From Calliopsis andreniformis (lineage: Eukaryota > Arthropoda > Insecta > Hymenoptera > Andrenidae), in contig NW_027480535.1 of NCBI RefSeq assembly GCF_051401765.1, positions 1,054,001-1,118,000 on the forward strand: DNA of 64,000 nucleotides, given 5' to 3'. Below the pieces are notes generated by a model, which was given only the letters and a program-made list of their open reading frames with translations, was not told the DNA's origin and searched no databases. A program made the translations under genes and the position numbers. This document shows positions 14,401 to 28,011 of this stretch, piece after piece (position 1 is the first letter of the stretch; each line of letters opens with the position of its first letter).

Positions 14401-15461
14401 TGAGAATTTACAACTGATTGTTGAGGACTGAGGTCTGAAGGATGAGGATTCAGGATTGAGGATCCAGGATTGAGGTTTGAGGACTGAAGATTGAGGATTG
14501 AGGATTGAGGATTGAGGATTGAGGATTGTGGATTGAGGGTTGGGGATTGAAGATTGAGGATTGGGTATTGCGTATTGAACATTGAGGATTGAGGGTTGAG
14601 GATTGAGGATTGAGGATTGGGTATTGAGGATTGAAGACTGAGTATTGAGGATTGAGGATTGAGGATTGAGGATTGAGGATCGAAGATTGAGGATTGTGGA
14701 TTGAGGATTGAGGATTGAAGATTGAGTATTGAGGATTGAAGGTTGAGGATTGAGGATTGAGGATTGATGATTGAGTATTGAGGATTGAAGATTGAGGATT
14801 GAGTATTGAGGATTGAGGACTGAGGATTGGTGATTGAGGATTGATGATTGAGTATTGAGGACTGAAGATTGAGGATTGAGGATTGAGGATTGAGGATTGA
14901 GTATTGAGGATTGAGAATTGAGGATTGAGGATTGAGGGTTGAAGATTGTGTATTCAGGATTGAAGATTGAGGATTGAGGATTGAGGATTGTGGATTGACG
15001 ATGAGGGCTGAGGGTTGAGGATTGAGGTTTGAGGACTGAGGACTGAGGATTGAGGATTCAGAATTGAGGATTGAGGATTGAGGATTGAAGACTGAGGATT
15101 GAGGATTGAGGATTGAGGATTGAGGATTGAAGATTCAGGATTGTGGATTGAGGATTGAGGATTGAAGATTGAGTATTGAGGATTGAAGGTTGAGGATTGA
15201 GGATTGAGGATTGATGATTGAGTATTGAGGATTGAAGATTGAGGATTGAGGATTGAGGATTGAGGACTGAGGATTGGTGATTGAGGATTGAAGAATGAGG
15301 ATTGAGGATTGAGGACTGAGGATTGAGGATTGAGGATTGAGGATTGAGGATTGAGTATTGAAGATTGAGTATTGAGGATTGAATGTAGGGGATTGAGGGT
15401 TGAGGATTGAGGATTGAGGATTGAAGATTGAGGACTGGGGACTGAGTATTGAGTGTTGAGT
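11463..15461 (+). repeat. 2,013-bp repeat, two copies
   Basis: Landmarks at 11463, 12295, 13246 and 14308. The copy at 12295 and its flank recur at 14308 with an offset of 2,013 bp, which is 288 heptamers minus 3; I count three hexamer units in that interval, near 12968, 13618 and 14036. The two copies share the upstream marker units ATTGGGG, ACTGGGA and the GGATGAG variant after the landmark. Confidence 0.85.
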
Positions 15462-17767
15462 GATGAGAATTGGTGTTTGTGGATAGAGATTTAAAGATTG
15501 CAGATTGAGTATTGAGTATTGAAAACTGTGAATTGATGATATTCTATTGAGGATTGAGAATTTACAACTGATTGTTGAGGACTGAGGTCTGAAGATTGAG
15601 GATTCAGGATTGAGGATCCAGGATTGAGGTTTGAGGACTGAGGATTGAGGATTGAGGATTGAGGATTGAGGATTGAGGATTGAGGATTGAGGGTTGAGGA
15701 TTGGGGATTGAAGATTGAGGATTGGGTATTGCGTATTGAACATTGAGGATTGAGGATTGAGGATTGAGGATTGAGGATTGGGTATTGAGGATTGAAGACT
15801 GAGGATTGAGGATTGAGGATTGAGGATTGAGGATTGAAGATTGAGGATTGAGGATTCAGGATTGAGGATTGAAGATTGAGTATTGAGGATTGAAGATTGA
15901 GGATTGAGGATTGAGGATTGAGGATTGAGTATTGAGGATTGAGAATTGAGGATTGAGGGTTGAAGATTGTGTATTCAGGATTGAAGATTGAGGATTGAGG
16001 ATTGAGGATTGAGGATTGACGATGAGGGCTGAGGGTTGAGGATTGAGGTTTGAGGACTGAGGACTGAGGATTGAGGATTGAGAATTGAGGAATGAGGATT
16101 GAGGATTGAAGATTAAGGATTGGGTATTGAGGATTGAAGAATGAGGATTGAGGATTGAGGACTGAGGATTGAGGATTGAAGATTGAGGATTGAGGATTGA
16201 GGATTGAGGATTGAGTATTGAAGATTGAGTATTGAGGATTTAATGTAGGGGATTGAGGGTTGAGGATTGAGGATTGAGGATTGAAGATTGAGGACTGGGG
16301 ACAGAGTATTGAGGGTTGAGTGATGAGAATTGGTGTTTGTGAATAGAGATTTAAAGATTGCAGATTGAGTATTGAGTATTGAAAACTGTGAATTGATGAT
16401 ATTCTATTGAGGATTGAGAATTTACAACTGATTGTTGAGGGCTGAGGGCTGAAAATTGAGGTTTCAGGATTGAGGATTCAGAATTGAGGTTTGAGGACTG
16501 AGGATTGAGGGTTGAAGATTGATCATTGAGGATTGAAGATTGAAGATTGAGGATTGAGGAATGAGGATTGAGGATGAGGGCTGAGGGTTGAGGATTGAGG
16601 TTTGAGGATTGAGGACTGAGGATTGAGGATTGAGGATTGATGATTGAGTATTGAGGATTGAAGATTGAGGATTGAGGATTGAGGATTGAGGATTGAGGAT
16701 TGAAGATTGAGGATTGGGGATGAGTGTTGAGTGTTGAGTGATGAGAATTGATGTTTGTGGATAGAGATTTAAAGATAGCAGATTGTGTATTGAGTATTGA
16801 AAACTGTGAATTGATGATATTCTATTGAGGATTGAGAATTGACAAATGATTTTTGAGAACTGAGGTCTGAAGATTGAGCATTCAGGATTGAGGATTCAGG
16901 ATTCAGGTTTGAGTACTGAGGATTGAGGATTGAGGATTGAGGATTGAGGATTGAACATTGAGTATTGAGGTTTGAAGATTGAGGATTTTGGATTGAGGAT
17001 TGAGGATTGAGTACTGAAGATTGAGGATTGGGGATTGAGGATTGAGGATTGAAGATTGAGGATTGGGTATTGAGGATTGAAGAATGAGGATTGAGGATTG
17101 AGGACTGAGGATTGAGGATTGAGGACTGAGGATTGGTGATTGAGGATTGATGATTGAGTATTGAGGACTGAAGATTGAGGATTGAGGATTGAGGATTGAG
17201 GATTGAGTATTGAGGATTGAGAATTGAGGATTGAGGATTGAGGGTTGAAGATTGTGTATTCAGGATTGAAGATTGAGGATTGAGGATTGAGGATTGTGGA
17301 TTGACGATGAGGGCTGAGGGTTGAGGATTGAGGTTTGAGGACTGAGGACTGAGGATTGAGGATTCAGAATTGAGGATTGAGGATTGAGGATTGAAGACTG
17401 AGGATTGAGGATTGAGGATTGAGGATTGAGGATTGAAGATTGAGGATTGTGGATTGAGGATTGAGGATTGAAGATTGAGTATTGAGGATTGAAGGTTGAG
17501 GATTGAGGATTGAGGATTGATGATTGAGTATTGAGGATTGAAGATTGAGGATTGAGGATTGAGGATTGAGGACTGAGGATTGGTGATTGAGGATTGAAGA
17601 ATGAGGATTGAGGATTGAGGACTGAGGATTGAGGATTGAGGATTGAGGATTGAGGATTGAGTATTGAAGATTGAGTATTGAGGATTGAATGTAGGGGATT
17701 GAGGGTTGAGGATTGAGGATTGAGGATTGAAGATTGAGGACTGGGGACTGAGTATTGAGTGTTGAGT
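15462..17767 (+). repeat. Alpha-beta-gamma HOR, full copy 1 (2,306 bp)
   Basis: Three distinguishable landmark types: alpha at 15462 (ATTTACA, then a GGATCC site), beta at 16322 (GGGCTGA repeated, AAATTGA) and gamma at 16740 (ATAGCAG and a TTTTTGA-type unit). Spacings are 860, 418 and 1,028 bp. The total is 330 heptamers minus 4, and four hexamers are found at about 16021, 16573, 16720 and 17306. Confidence 0.92.
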
Positions 17768-19045
17768 GATGAGAATTGGTGTTTGTGGATAGAGATTTAA
17801 AGATTGCAGATTGAGTATTGAGTATTGAAAACTGTGAATTGATGATATTCTATTGAGGATTGAGAATTTACAACTGATTGTTGAGGACTGACGTCTGAAG
17901 ATTGAGGATTCAGGATTGAGGATCCAGGATTGAGGTTTGAGGACTGAGGATTGAGGATTGAGGATTGAGGATTGAGGATTGAGGATTGAGGATTGAGGGT
18001 TGAGGATTGGGGATTGAAGATTGAGGATTGGGTATTGCGTATTGAACATTGAGGATTGAGGATTGAGGATTGAGGATTGAGGATTGGGTATTGAGGATTG
18101 AAGACTGAGGATTGAGGATTGAGGATTGAGGATTGAGGATTGAAGATTGAGGATTGAGGATTCAGGATTGAGGATTGAAGATTGAGTATTGAGGATTGAA
18201 GATTGAGGATTGAGGATTGAGGATTGAGGATTGAGTATTGAGGATTGAGAATTGAGGATTGAGGGTTGAAGATTGTGTATTCAGGATTGAAGATTGAGGA
18301 TTGAGGATTGAGGATTGAGGATTGACGATGAGGGCTGAGGGTTGAGGATTGAGGTTTGAGGACTGAGGACTGAGGATTGAGGATTGAGAATTGAGGAATG
18401 AGGATTGAGGATTGAAGATTGAGGATTGGGTATTGAGGATTGAAGAATGAGGATTGAGGATTGAGGACTGAGGATTGAGGATTGAAGATTGAGGATTGAG
18501 GATTGAGGATTGAGGATTGAGTATTGAAGATTGAGTATTGAGGATTTAATGTAGGGGATTGAGGGTTGAGGATTGAGGATTGAGGATTGAAGATTGAGGA
18601 CTGGGGACAGAGTATTGAGGGTTGAGTGATGAGAATTGGTGTTTGTGAATAGAGATTTAAAGATTGCAGATTGAGTATTGAGTATTGAAAACTGTGAATT
18701 GATGATATTCTATTGAGGATTGAGAATTTACAACTGATTGTTGAGGGCTGAGGGCTGAAAATTGAGGTTTCAGGATTGAGGATTCAGAATTGAGGTTTGA
18801 GGACTGAGGATTGAGGGTTGAAGATTGATTATTGAGGATTGAAGATTGAAGATTGAGGATTGAGGAATGAGGATTGAGGATGAGGGCTGAGGGTTGAGGA
18901 TTGAGGTTTGAGGATTGAGGACTGAGGATTGAGGATTGAGGATTGATGATTGAGTATTGAGGATTGAAGATTGAGGATTGAGGATTGAGGATTGAGGATT
19001 GAGGATTGAAGATTGAGGATTGGGGATGAGTGTTGAGTGTTGAGT
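17768..19045 (+). repeat. Alpha-beta HOR, short copy (1,278 bp)
   Basis: Alpha at 17768 and beta at 18628 are followed after 418 bp by a landmark at 19046 that starts as gamma and ends as alpha. Relative to the 2,306-bp unit, 1,028 bp is missing, which is exactly the gamma-to-alpha distance of the full copies. See the chimeric junction entry. Confidence 0.92.
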
Positions 19046-21351
19046 GATGAGAATTGATGTTTGTGGATAGAGATTTAAAGATAGCAGATTGTGTATTGAG
19101 TATTGAAAACTGTGAATTGATGATATTCTATTGAGGATTGAGAATTTACAACTGATTGTTGAGGACTGAGGTCTGAAGATTGAGGATTCAGGATTGAGGA
19201 TCCAGGATTGAGGTTTGAGGACTGAGGATTGAGGATTGAGGATTGAGGATTGAGGATTGAGGATTGAGGATTGAGGGTTGAGGATTGGGGATTGAAGATT
19301 GAGGATTGGGTATTGCGTATTGAACATTGAGGATTGAGGATTGAGGATTGAGGATTGAGGATTGGGTATTGAGGATTGAAGACTGAGGATTGAGGATTGA
19401 GGATTGAGGATTGAGGATTGAAGATTGAGGATTGAGGATTCAGGATTGAGGATTGAAGATTGAGTATTGAGGATTGAAGATTGAGGATTGAGGATTGAGG
19501 ATTGAGGATTGAGTATTGAGGATTGAGAATTGAGGATTGAGGGTTGAAGATTGTGTATTCAGGATTGAAGATTGAGGATTGAGGATTGAGGATTGAGGAT
19601 TGACGATGAGGGCTGAGGGTTGAGGATTGAGGTTTGAGGACTGAGGACTGAGGATTGAGGATTGAGAATTGAGGAATGAGGATTGAGGATTGAAGATTAA
19701 GGATTGGGTATTGAGGATTGAAGAATGAGGATTGAGGATTGAGGACTGAGGATTGAGGATTGAAGATTGAGGATTGAGGATTGAGGATTGAGGATTGAGT
19801 ATTGAAGATTGAGTATTGAGGATTTAATGTAGGGGATTGAGGGTTGAGGATTGAGGATTGAGGATTGAAGATTGAGGACTGGGGACAGAGTATTGAGGGT
19901 TGAGTGATGAGAATTGGTGTTTGTGAATAGAGATTTAAAGATTGCAGATTGAGTATTGAGTATTGAAAACTGTGAATTGATGATATTCTATTGAGGATTG
20001 AGAATTTACAACTGATTGTTGAGGGCTGAGGGCTGAAAATTGAGGTTTCAGGATTGAGGATTCAGAATTGAGGTTTGAGGACTGAGGATTGAGGGTTGAA
20101 GATTGATCATTGAGGATTGAAGATTGAAGATTGAGGATTGAGGAATGAGGATTGAGGATGAGGGCTGAGGGTTGAGGATTGAGGTTTGAGGATTGAGGAC
20201 TGAGGATTGAGGATTGAGGATTGATGATTGAGTATTGAGGATTGAAGATTGAGGATTGAGGATTGAGGATTGAGGATTGAGGATTGAAGATTGAGGATTG
20301 GGGATGAGTGTTGAGTGTTGAGTGATGAGAATTGATGTTTGTGGATAGAGATTTAAAGATAGCAGATTGTGTATTGAGTATTGAAAACTGTGAATTGATG
20401 ATATTCTATTGAGGATTGAGAATTGACAAATGATTTTTGAGAACTGAGGTCTGAAGATTGAGGATTCAGGATTGAGGATTCAGGATTCAGGTTTGAGTAC
20501 TGAGGATTGAGGATTGAGGATTGAGGATTGAGGATTGAACATTGAGTATTGAGGTTTGAAGATTGAGGATTTTGGATTGAGGATTGAGGATTGAGTACTG
20601 AAGATTGAGGATTGGGGATTGAGGATTGAGAATTGAAGATTGAGGATTGGGTATTGAGGATTGAAGAATGAGGATTGAGGATTGAGGACTGAGGATTGAG
20701 GATTGAGGACTGAGGATTGGTGATTGAGGATTGATGATTGAGTATTGAGGACTGAAGATTGAGGATTGAGGATTGAGGATTGAGGATTGAGTATTGAGGA
20801 TTGAGAATTGAGGATTGAGGATTGAGGGTTGAAGATTGTGTATTCAGGATTGAAGATTGAGGATTGAGGATTGAGGATTGTGGATTGACGATGAGGGCTG
20901 AGGGTTGAGGATTGAGGTTTGAGGACTGAGGACTGAGGATTGAGGATTCAGAATTGAGGATTGAGGATTGAGGATTGAAGACTGAGGATTGAGGATTGAG
21001 GATTGAGGATTGAGGATTGAAGATTGAGGATTGTGGATTGAGGATTGAGGATTGAAGATTGAGTATTGAGGATTGAAGGTTGAGGATTGAGGATTGAGGA
21101 TTGATGATTGAGTATTGAGGATTGAAGATTGAGGATTGAGGATTGAGGATTGAGGACTGAGGATTGGTGATTGAGGATTGAAGAATGAGGATTGAGGATT
21201 GAGGACTGAGGATTGAGGATTGAGGATTGAGGATTGAGGATTGAGTATTGAAGATTGAGTATTGAGGATTGAATGTAGGGGATTGAGGGTTGAGGATTGA
21301 GGATTGAGGATTGAAGATTGAGGACTGGGGACTGAGTATTGAGTGTTGAGT
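19046..21351 (+). repeat. Alpha-beta-gamma HOR, full copy 2 (2,306 bp)
   Basis: Hybrid landmark at 19046, beta at 19906, gamma at 20324, with spacings 860, 418 and 1,028 bp. It is offset 3,584 bp from full copy 1 with only scattered substitutions; a 1,281-bp open stretch at 16769-18049 recurs at 20353-21633 with the same length. The 3,584-bp period is one full plus one short copy. Confidence 0.92.
19094..19143 (+). other. Chimeric gamma/alpha recombination junction
   Basis: The landmark at 19046 carries gamma-specific ATAGCAG and GTGTATT (19081-19097) but then alpha-specific ATTTACA (from 19143) and the GGATCC site at 19198. Between these markers alpha and gamma sequences are identical, so the exchange lies in about 50 bp. 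This is the expected product of unequal crossing-over between a gamma and an alpha landmark 1,028 bp apart. A gene-conversion tract is less likely because the length change fits deletion exactly. Confidence 0.88.
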
Positions 21352-23126
21352 GATGAGAATTGGTGTTTGTGGATAGAGATTTAAAGATTGCAGATTGAGT
21401 ATTGAGTATTGAAAACTGTGAATTGATGATATTCTATTGAGGATTGAGAATTTACAACTGATTGTTGAGGACTGACGTCTGAAGATTGAGGATTCAGGAT
21501 TGAGGATCCAGGATTGAGGTTTGAGGACTGAGGATTGAGGATTGAGGATTGAGGATTGAGGATTGAGGATTGAGGATTGAGGGTTGAGGATTGGGGATTG
21601 AAGATTGAGGATTGGGTATTGCGTATTGAACATTGAGGATTGAGGATTGAGGATTGAGGATTGAGGATTGGGTATTGAGGATTGAAGACTGAGGATTGAG
21701 GATTGAGGATTGAGGATTGAGGATTGAAGATTGAGGATTGAGGATTCAGGATTGAGGATTGAAGATTGAGTATTGAGGATTGAAGATTGAGGATTGAGGA
21801 TTGAGGATTGAGGATTGAGTATTGAGGATTGAGAATTGAGGATTGAGGGTTGAAGATTGTGTATTCAGGATTGAAGATTGAGGATTGAGGATTGAGGATT
21901 GAGGATTGACGATGAGGGCTGAGGGTTGAGGATTGAGGTTTGAGGACTGAGGACTGAGGATTGAGGATTGAGAATTGAGGAATGAGGATTGAGGATTGAA
22001 GATTGAGGATTGGGTATTGAGGATTGAAGAATGAGGATTGAGGATTGAGGACTGAGGATTGAGGATTGAAGATTGAGGATTGAGGATTGAGGATTGAGGA
22101 TTGAGTATTGAAGATTGAGTATTGAGGATTTAATGTAGGGGATTGAGGGTTGAGGATTGAGGATTGAGGATTGAAGATTGAGGACTGGGGACAGAGTATT
22201 GAGGGTTGAGTGATGAGAATTGGTGTTTGTGAATAGAGATTTAAAGATTGCAGATTGAGTATTGAGTATTGAAAACTGTGAATTGATGATATTCTATTGA
22301 GGATTGAGAATTTACAACTGATTGTTGAGGGCTGAGGGCTGAAAATTGAGGTTTCAGGATTGAGGATTCAGAATTGAGGTTTGAGGACTGAGGATTGAGG
22401 GTTGAAGATTGATTATTGAGGATTGAAGATTGAAGATTGAGGATTGAGGAATGAGGATTGAGGATGAGGGCTGAGGGTTGAGGATTGAGGTTTGAGGATT
22501 GAGGACTGAGGATTGAGGATTGAGGATTGATGATTGAGTATTGAGGATTGAAGATTGAGGATTGAGGATTGAGGATTGAGGATTGAGGATTGAAGATTGA
22601 GGATTGGGGATGAGTGTTGAGTGTTGAGTGATGAGAATTGATGTTTGTGGATAGAGATTTAAAGATAGCAGATTGTGTATTGAGTATTGAAAACTGTGAA
22701 TTGATGATATTCTATTGAGGATTGAGAATTGACAAATGATTTTTGAGAACTGAGGTCTGAAGATTGAGGATTCAGGATTGAGGATTCAGGATTCAGGTTT
22801 GAGTACTGAGGATTGAGGATTGAGGATTGAGGATTGAGGATTGAACATTGAGTATTGAGGTTTGAAGATTGAGGATTTTGGATTGAGGATTGAGGATTGA
22901 GTACTGAAGATTGAGGATTGGGGATTGAGGATTGAGGATTGAAGATTGAGGATTGGGTATTGAGGATTGAAGAATGAGGATTGAGGATTGAGGACTGAGG
23001 ATTGAGGATTGAAGATTGAGGATTGAGGATTGAGGATTGAGGATTGAGGATTGAGTATTGAAGATTGAGTATTGAGGATTGAGGATTGAAGATTGGGGAC
23101 TGGGGACTGAGTATTGAGGGTTGAGT
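21352..23126 (+). repeat. Alpha-beta-gamma HOR with shortened gamma arm (1,775 bp)
   Basis: Alpha 21352, beta 22212 and gamma 22630 keep the 860 and 418 bp spacings, but the next alpha-type landmark (23127) follows gamma after 497 bp instead of 1,028. Sequence departs from the full copy near 23008, where it joins material like that before the 12295 and 23952 landmarks. A different deletion from the one that made the 1,278-bp copy. Confidence 0.85.
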
Positions 23127-26100
23127 GATGAGAATTGGTGTTTGTGGATAGAGATTTAAAGATTGCAGATTGTGTATTGAGTATTGAAAACAGTGAATTG
23201 ATGATATTCTATTGAGGATTGAGAATTTACAACTGATTGTTGAGGACTGAGGTCTGAAGATTGAGGATTCAGGATTGTGGATCCAGCATTGAGGTTTGAG
23301 GACTGAAGATTGAGGATTGAGTATTGAGGATTGAGGATTGAGGATTGAGGATTGAGGATTGGGGATTGAAGATTGAGGATTGGGTATTGCGTATTGAACA
23401 TTGAGGATTGAGGATTGAGGATTGAGGATTGAGGATTGGGTATTGAGGATTGAAGACTGAGGATTGAGGATTGAGGATTGAGGATTGAGGATTGAAGATT
23501 GAGGATTGAGGATTGAGGATTGAGGATTGAAGATTGAGTATTGAGGATTGAATATTGAGGATTGAGGATTGAGGATTGAGGATTGAGTATTGAGGATTGA
23601 GAATTGAGGATTGAGGGTTGAAGATTGTGTATTCAGGATTGAAGATTGAGGATTGAGGATTGAGGATTGAGGATTGACGATGAGGGCTGAGGGTTGAGGA
23701 TTGAGGTTTGAGGACTGAGGACTGAGGATTGAGGATTGAGAATTGAGGATTGAGGATTGAGGATTGAAGATTGAGGATTGGGTATTGAGGATTGAAGAAT
23801 GAGGATTGAGGATTGAGGACTGAGGATTGAGGATTGAAGATTGAGGATTGAGGATTGAGGATTGAGGATTGAGGATTGAGTATTGAAGATTGAGTATTGA
23901 GGATTGAGGATTGAAGATTGGGGACTGGGGACTGAGTATTGAGGGTTGAGTGATGAGAATTGGTGTTTGTGGATAGAGATTTAAAGATTGCAGATTGAGT
24001 ATTGAGTATTGAAAACTGTGAATTGATGATATTCTATTGAGGATTGAGAATTTACAACTGATTGTTGAGGACTGAGGACTGAAGGATGAGGATTCAGGAT
24101 TGAGGATCCAGGATTGAGGTTTGAGGACTGAAGATTGAGGATTGAGGATTGAGGATTGAGGATTGAGGATTGTGGATTGAGGATTGGGGATTGAAGATTG
24201 AGGATTGGGTATTGCGTATTGAACATTGAGGATTGAGTGTTGAGGATTGAGGATTGAGGATTGGGTATTGAGGATTGAAGACTGAGGATTGAGGATTGAG
24301 GATTGAGGATTGAGGATTGAAGATTGAGGATTGTGGATTGAGGATTGAGGATTGAAGATTGAGTATTGAGGATTGAAGGTTGAGGATTGAGGATTGAGGA
24401 TTGATGATTGAGTATTGAGAATTTAAGATTGAGGATTGAGGATTGAGGATTGAGGACTGAGGATTGGTGATTGAGGATTGATGATTGAGTATTGAGGACT
24501 GAAGATTGAGGATTGAGGATTGAGGATTGAGGATCGAGTATTGAGGATTGAGAATTGAGGATTGAGGATTGAGGGTTGAAGATTGTGTATTCAGGATTGA
24601 AGATTGAGGATTGAGGATTGAGGATTGTGGATGGACGATGAGGGCTGAGGGTTGAGGATTGAGGTTTGAGGACTGAGGACTGAGGATTGAGGATTCAGAA
24701 CTGAGGATTGAGGATTGAGGATTGAAGACTGAGGATTGAGGATTGAGGATTGAGGATTGAGGATTGAATATTGAGGATTGTGGATTGAGGATTGAGGATT
24801 GAAGATTGAGTATTGAGGATTGAAGGTTGAGGATTGAGGATTGAGGATTGATGATTGAGTATTGAGGATTGAAGATTGAGGATTGAGGATTGAGGATTGA
24901 GGACTGAGGATTGGTGATTGAGGATTGATGATTGAGTATTGAGGATTGAGGATTCAGTATTGAGGATTGAGAATTGAGGATTGAGGATTGACGGTTGAAG
25001 ATTGTGTATTCAGGATTGAAGATTGAGGATTGAGGATTGAGGATTGTGGATTGACGATGAGGGCTGAGGGTTGAGGATTGAGGTTTGAGGACTGAGGACT
25101 GAGGATTGAGGATTCAGAATTGAGGATTGAGGATTGAGGATTGAAGATTGAGGATTGGGTATTGAGGATTGAAGAATGAGGATTGAGGATTGAGGACTGA
25201 GGATTGAGGATTGAAGATTGAGGGTTGAGGATTGAGGATTGAGGATTGAAGATTGAGTATTGAGGATTGAAGGTAGGGGTTTGAGGATTGAGGATTGAGG
25301 ATTGAGGATTGAATATTGAGGACTGGGGACTGAGTATTGAGGGCTGAGTGATGAGAATTGATGTTTGTGGATAGAGATTTAAAGATTGCAGATTGAGTAT
25401 TGACTATTGAAAACTGTGAATTGATGATATTCTATTGAGGATTGAGAATTTACAACAGATTGTTGAGGGCTGAGGGCTGAAAATTGAGGATTCAGGATTG
25501 AGGATTCAGAATTGAGGTTTGAGGACTGAGGATTGAGGATTGAGGATTGAGGTTTGAGGACTGAGGATTGAGGATTGAGGATTGAGGATTGAGGATTGAG
25601 GATTGAAGATTGAGGATTGAGGATTGAGGATTGGAGATTGAGGATTGGGGATTGAGGATTAAAGATTGAGTATTGAGTATTGAAGATTGAGGATTGATGA
25701 TTGAGGATTGAGGATTGAGTATTGAGGATTGAGGATTGAGTATTGAAGATTGAGGATTGATGATTGTAGATTGAGGATTGAGGATTGAGGATTGAGGATT
25801 GAGGATTGTGGATTGACGATGAGGGCTGAGGGTTGAGGATTGAGGTTTGAGGACTGAGGACTGAGGATTGAGGATTGAGAATTGAGGATTGAGGATTGAG
25901 GATTGAGGATTGAGGATTGAGGATTGAAGATTGAGGATTGAGGATTGAGGATTGAGGATTGAGGATTGAAGATTGAGGATTGAGGATTCAGGATTGAGGA
26001 TTGAAGATTGAGTATTGAGGATTGAAGATTGAGGATTGAGGATTGAGGATTGAGGATTGAGTATTGAGGATTGAGGATTGAGGATTGAGGGTTGAAGATT

Positions 26101-28011
26101 GTGTATTCAGGATTGAAGATTGAGGATTGAGGGTTGAGGATTGAGGATTGACGATGAGGGCTGAGGGTTGAGGATTGAGGTTTGAGGACTGAGGACTGAG
26201 GATTGAGGATTGAGAATTGAGGATTGAGGATTGAGGATTGAAGATTGAGGATTGGGTATTGAGGATTGAAGAATGAGGATTGAGGATTGAGGACTGAGGA
26301 TTGAGGATTGAAGATTGAGGATTGAGGATTGAGGATTGAGGATTGAGTATTGAAGATTGAGTATTGAGGATTGAATGTAGGGGATTGAGGGTTGAGGATT
26401 GAGGATTGAGGATTGAAGATTGAGGACTGGGGACTGAGTATTGAGGGTTGAGTGATGAGAATTGGTGTTTGTGAATAGAGATTTAAAGATTGCAGATTGA
26501 GTATTGAGTATTGAAAACTGTGAATTGATGATATTCTATTGAGGATTGAGAATCTACAACTGATTGTTGAGGGCTGAGGGCTGAAAATTGAGGATTCAGG
26601 ATTGAGGTTTCAGAATTGAGGTTTGAGGACTGAGGATTGAGGGTTGAAGATTGATTATTGAGGATTGAAGATTGAAGATTGAGGATTGAGGAATGAGGAT
26701 TGAGGATAAGGGCTGAGGGTTGAGGATTGAGGTTTGAGGATTGAGGACTGAGGATTGAGGATTGAGGATTGATGATTGAGTATTGAGGATTGAAGATTGA
26801 GGATTGAGGATTGAGGATTGAGGATTGAGGATTGAAGATTGAGGATTGGGGACTGAGTGTTGAGGGTTGAGTGATGAGAATTGATGTTTGTGGATAGAGA
26901 TTTAAAGATAGCGGATTGAGTACTGAGTATTGAAAACTGTGAATTGATGATATTCTATTGAGGATTGAGAATTGACAACTGATTTTTGAGAACTGAGGTC
27001 TGAAGATTGAGGATTCAGGATTGAGGATTCAGGATTCAGGTTTGAGTACTGAGGATTGAGGATTGAGGATTGAGGATTGAGGATTGAGGATTGAGGATTG
27101 AGGACTGAAGATTGAGGATTGGGTATTGCTGACTGAACATTGAGGATTGAGGATTGAGGATTGAGTATTGAGGATTGAGGACTGAAGATTGAATATTGAT
27201 GATTGAAGATTAAGGATTGAGGATTGAGGGCTGTGGATTGAGGACGAGGACTCAGGGTTCAGTATTGATGTCTGAGGTCTGAGGATTGAGGATTGAGGAT
27301 TGAGGATTGAAGATTGAGTATTGAGGTTTGAAGATTGAGGATTTTGGATTGAGGACTGAGGATTGAGTATTGAAGATTGAGGATTGGGGATTGAGGATTG
27401 ACGATTGAGGATTCAGTATTGAGGATTGAGAATTGAGGATAGAGGATTGAAGGTTGAGTATTGAGGATTGAAGATTGAGGATTGAGGATTGAGGATTGAG
27501 GATTCACTATGAGGGCTGAGGGTTGAGGATTGAGGTTTGAGGACTGAGGACTGAGGATTGAGGATTGAGAATCGAGGATTGAGGATTGAGGATTGAAGAT
27601 TGAGGATTGGGTATTGAGGATTGAAGAATGAGGATTGAGGATTGAGGACTGAGGATTGAGGATTGAAGATTGAGGATTGAGGATTGAGGATTGAGGATTG
27701 AAGATTGAGTATTGAGGATTGAAGGTAGGGGATTGAGGATTGAGGATTGAGGATTGAGGATTGAAGATTGAGGACTGGGGCCAGAGTATTGAGGGTTGAG
27801 TGATGAGAATTGGTGTTTGTGGATAGAGATTTAAAGATTGCAGATTGAGTATTGAGTATTGAAAACTGTGAATTGATGATATTCTATTGAGGATTGAGAA
27901 TTTACAACTGATTGTTGAGGACTGAGGTCTGAAGATTGAGGATTCAGGATTGAGGATCCAGGATTGAGGATTGAGGATTGAACATTGAGGACTGAGTGTT
28001 GAGGGTTGAGT
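23127..28011 (+). repeat. Block V HOR, copy H1
   Basis: Landmarks at 23127, 23952, 25350, 26454, 26873 and 27802. The last two are 929 bp apart, as in copy H3. Beta-gamma spacing is 419 bp (26454-26873), nearly the 418-420 bp of other blocks. The segment near 27.2 kb carries GGGCTGT, the ACGAGG hexamer and GGGTTCA markers that recur 4,108 and 8,481 bp downstream. Confidence 0.85.
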
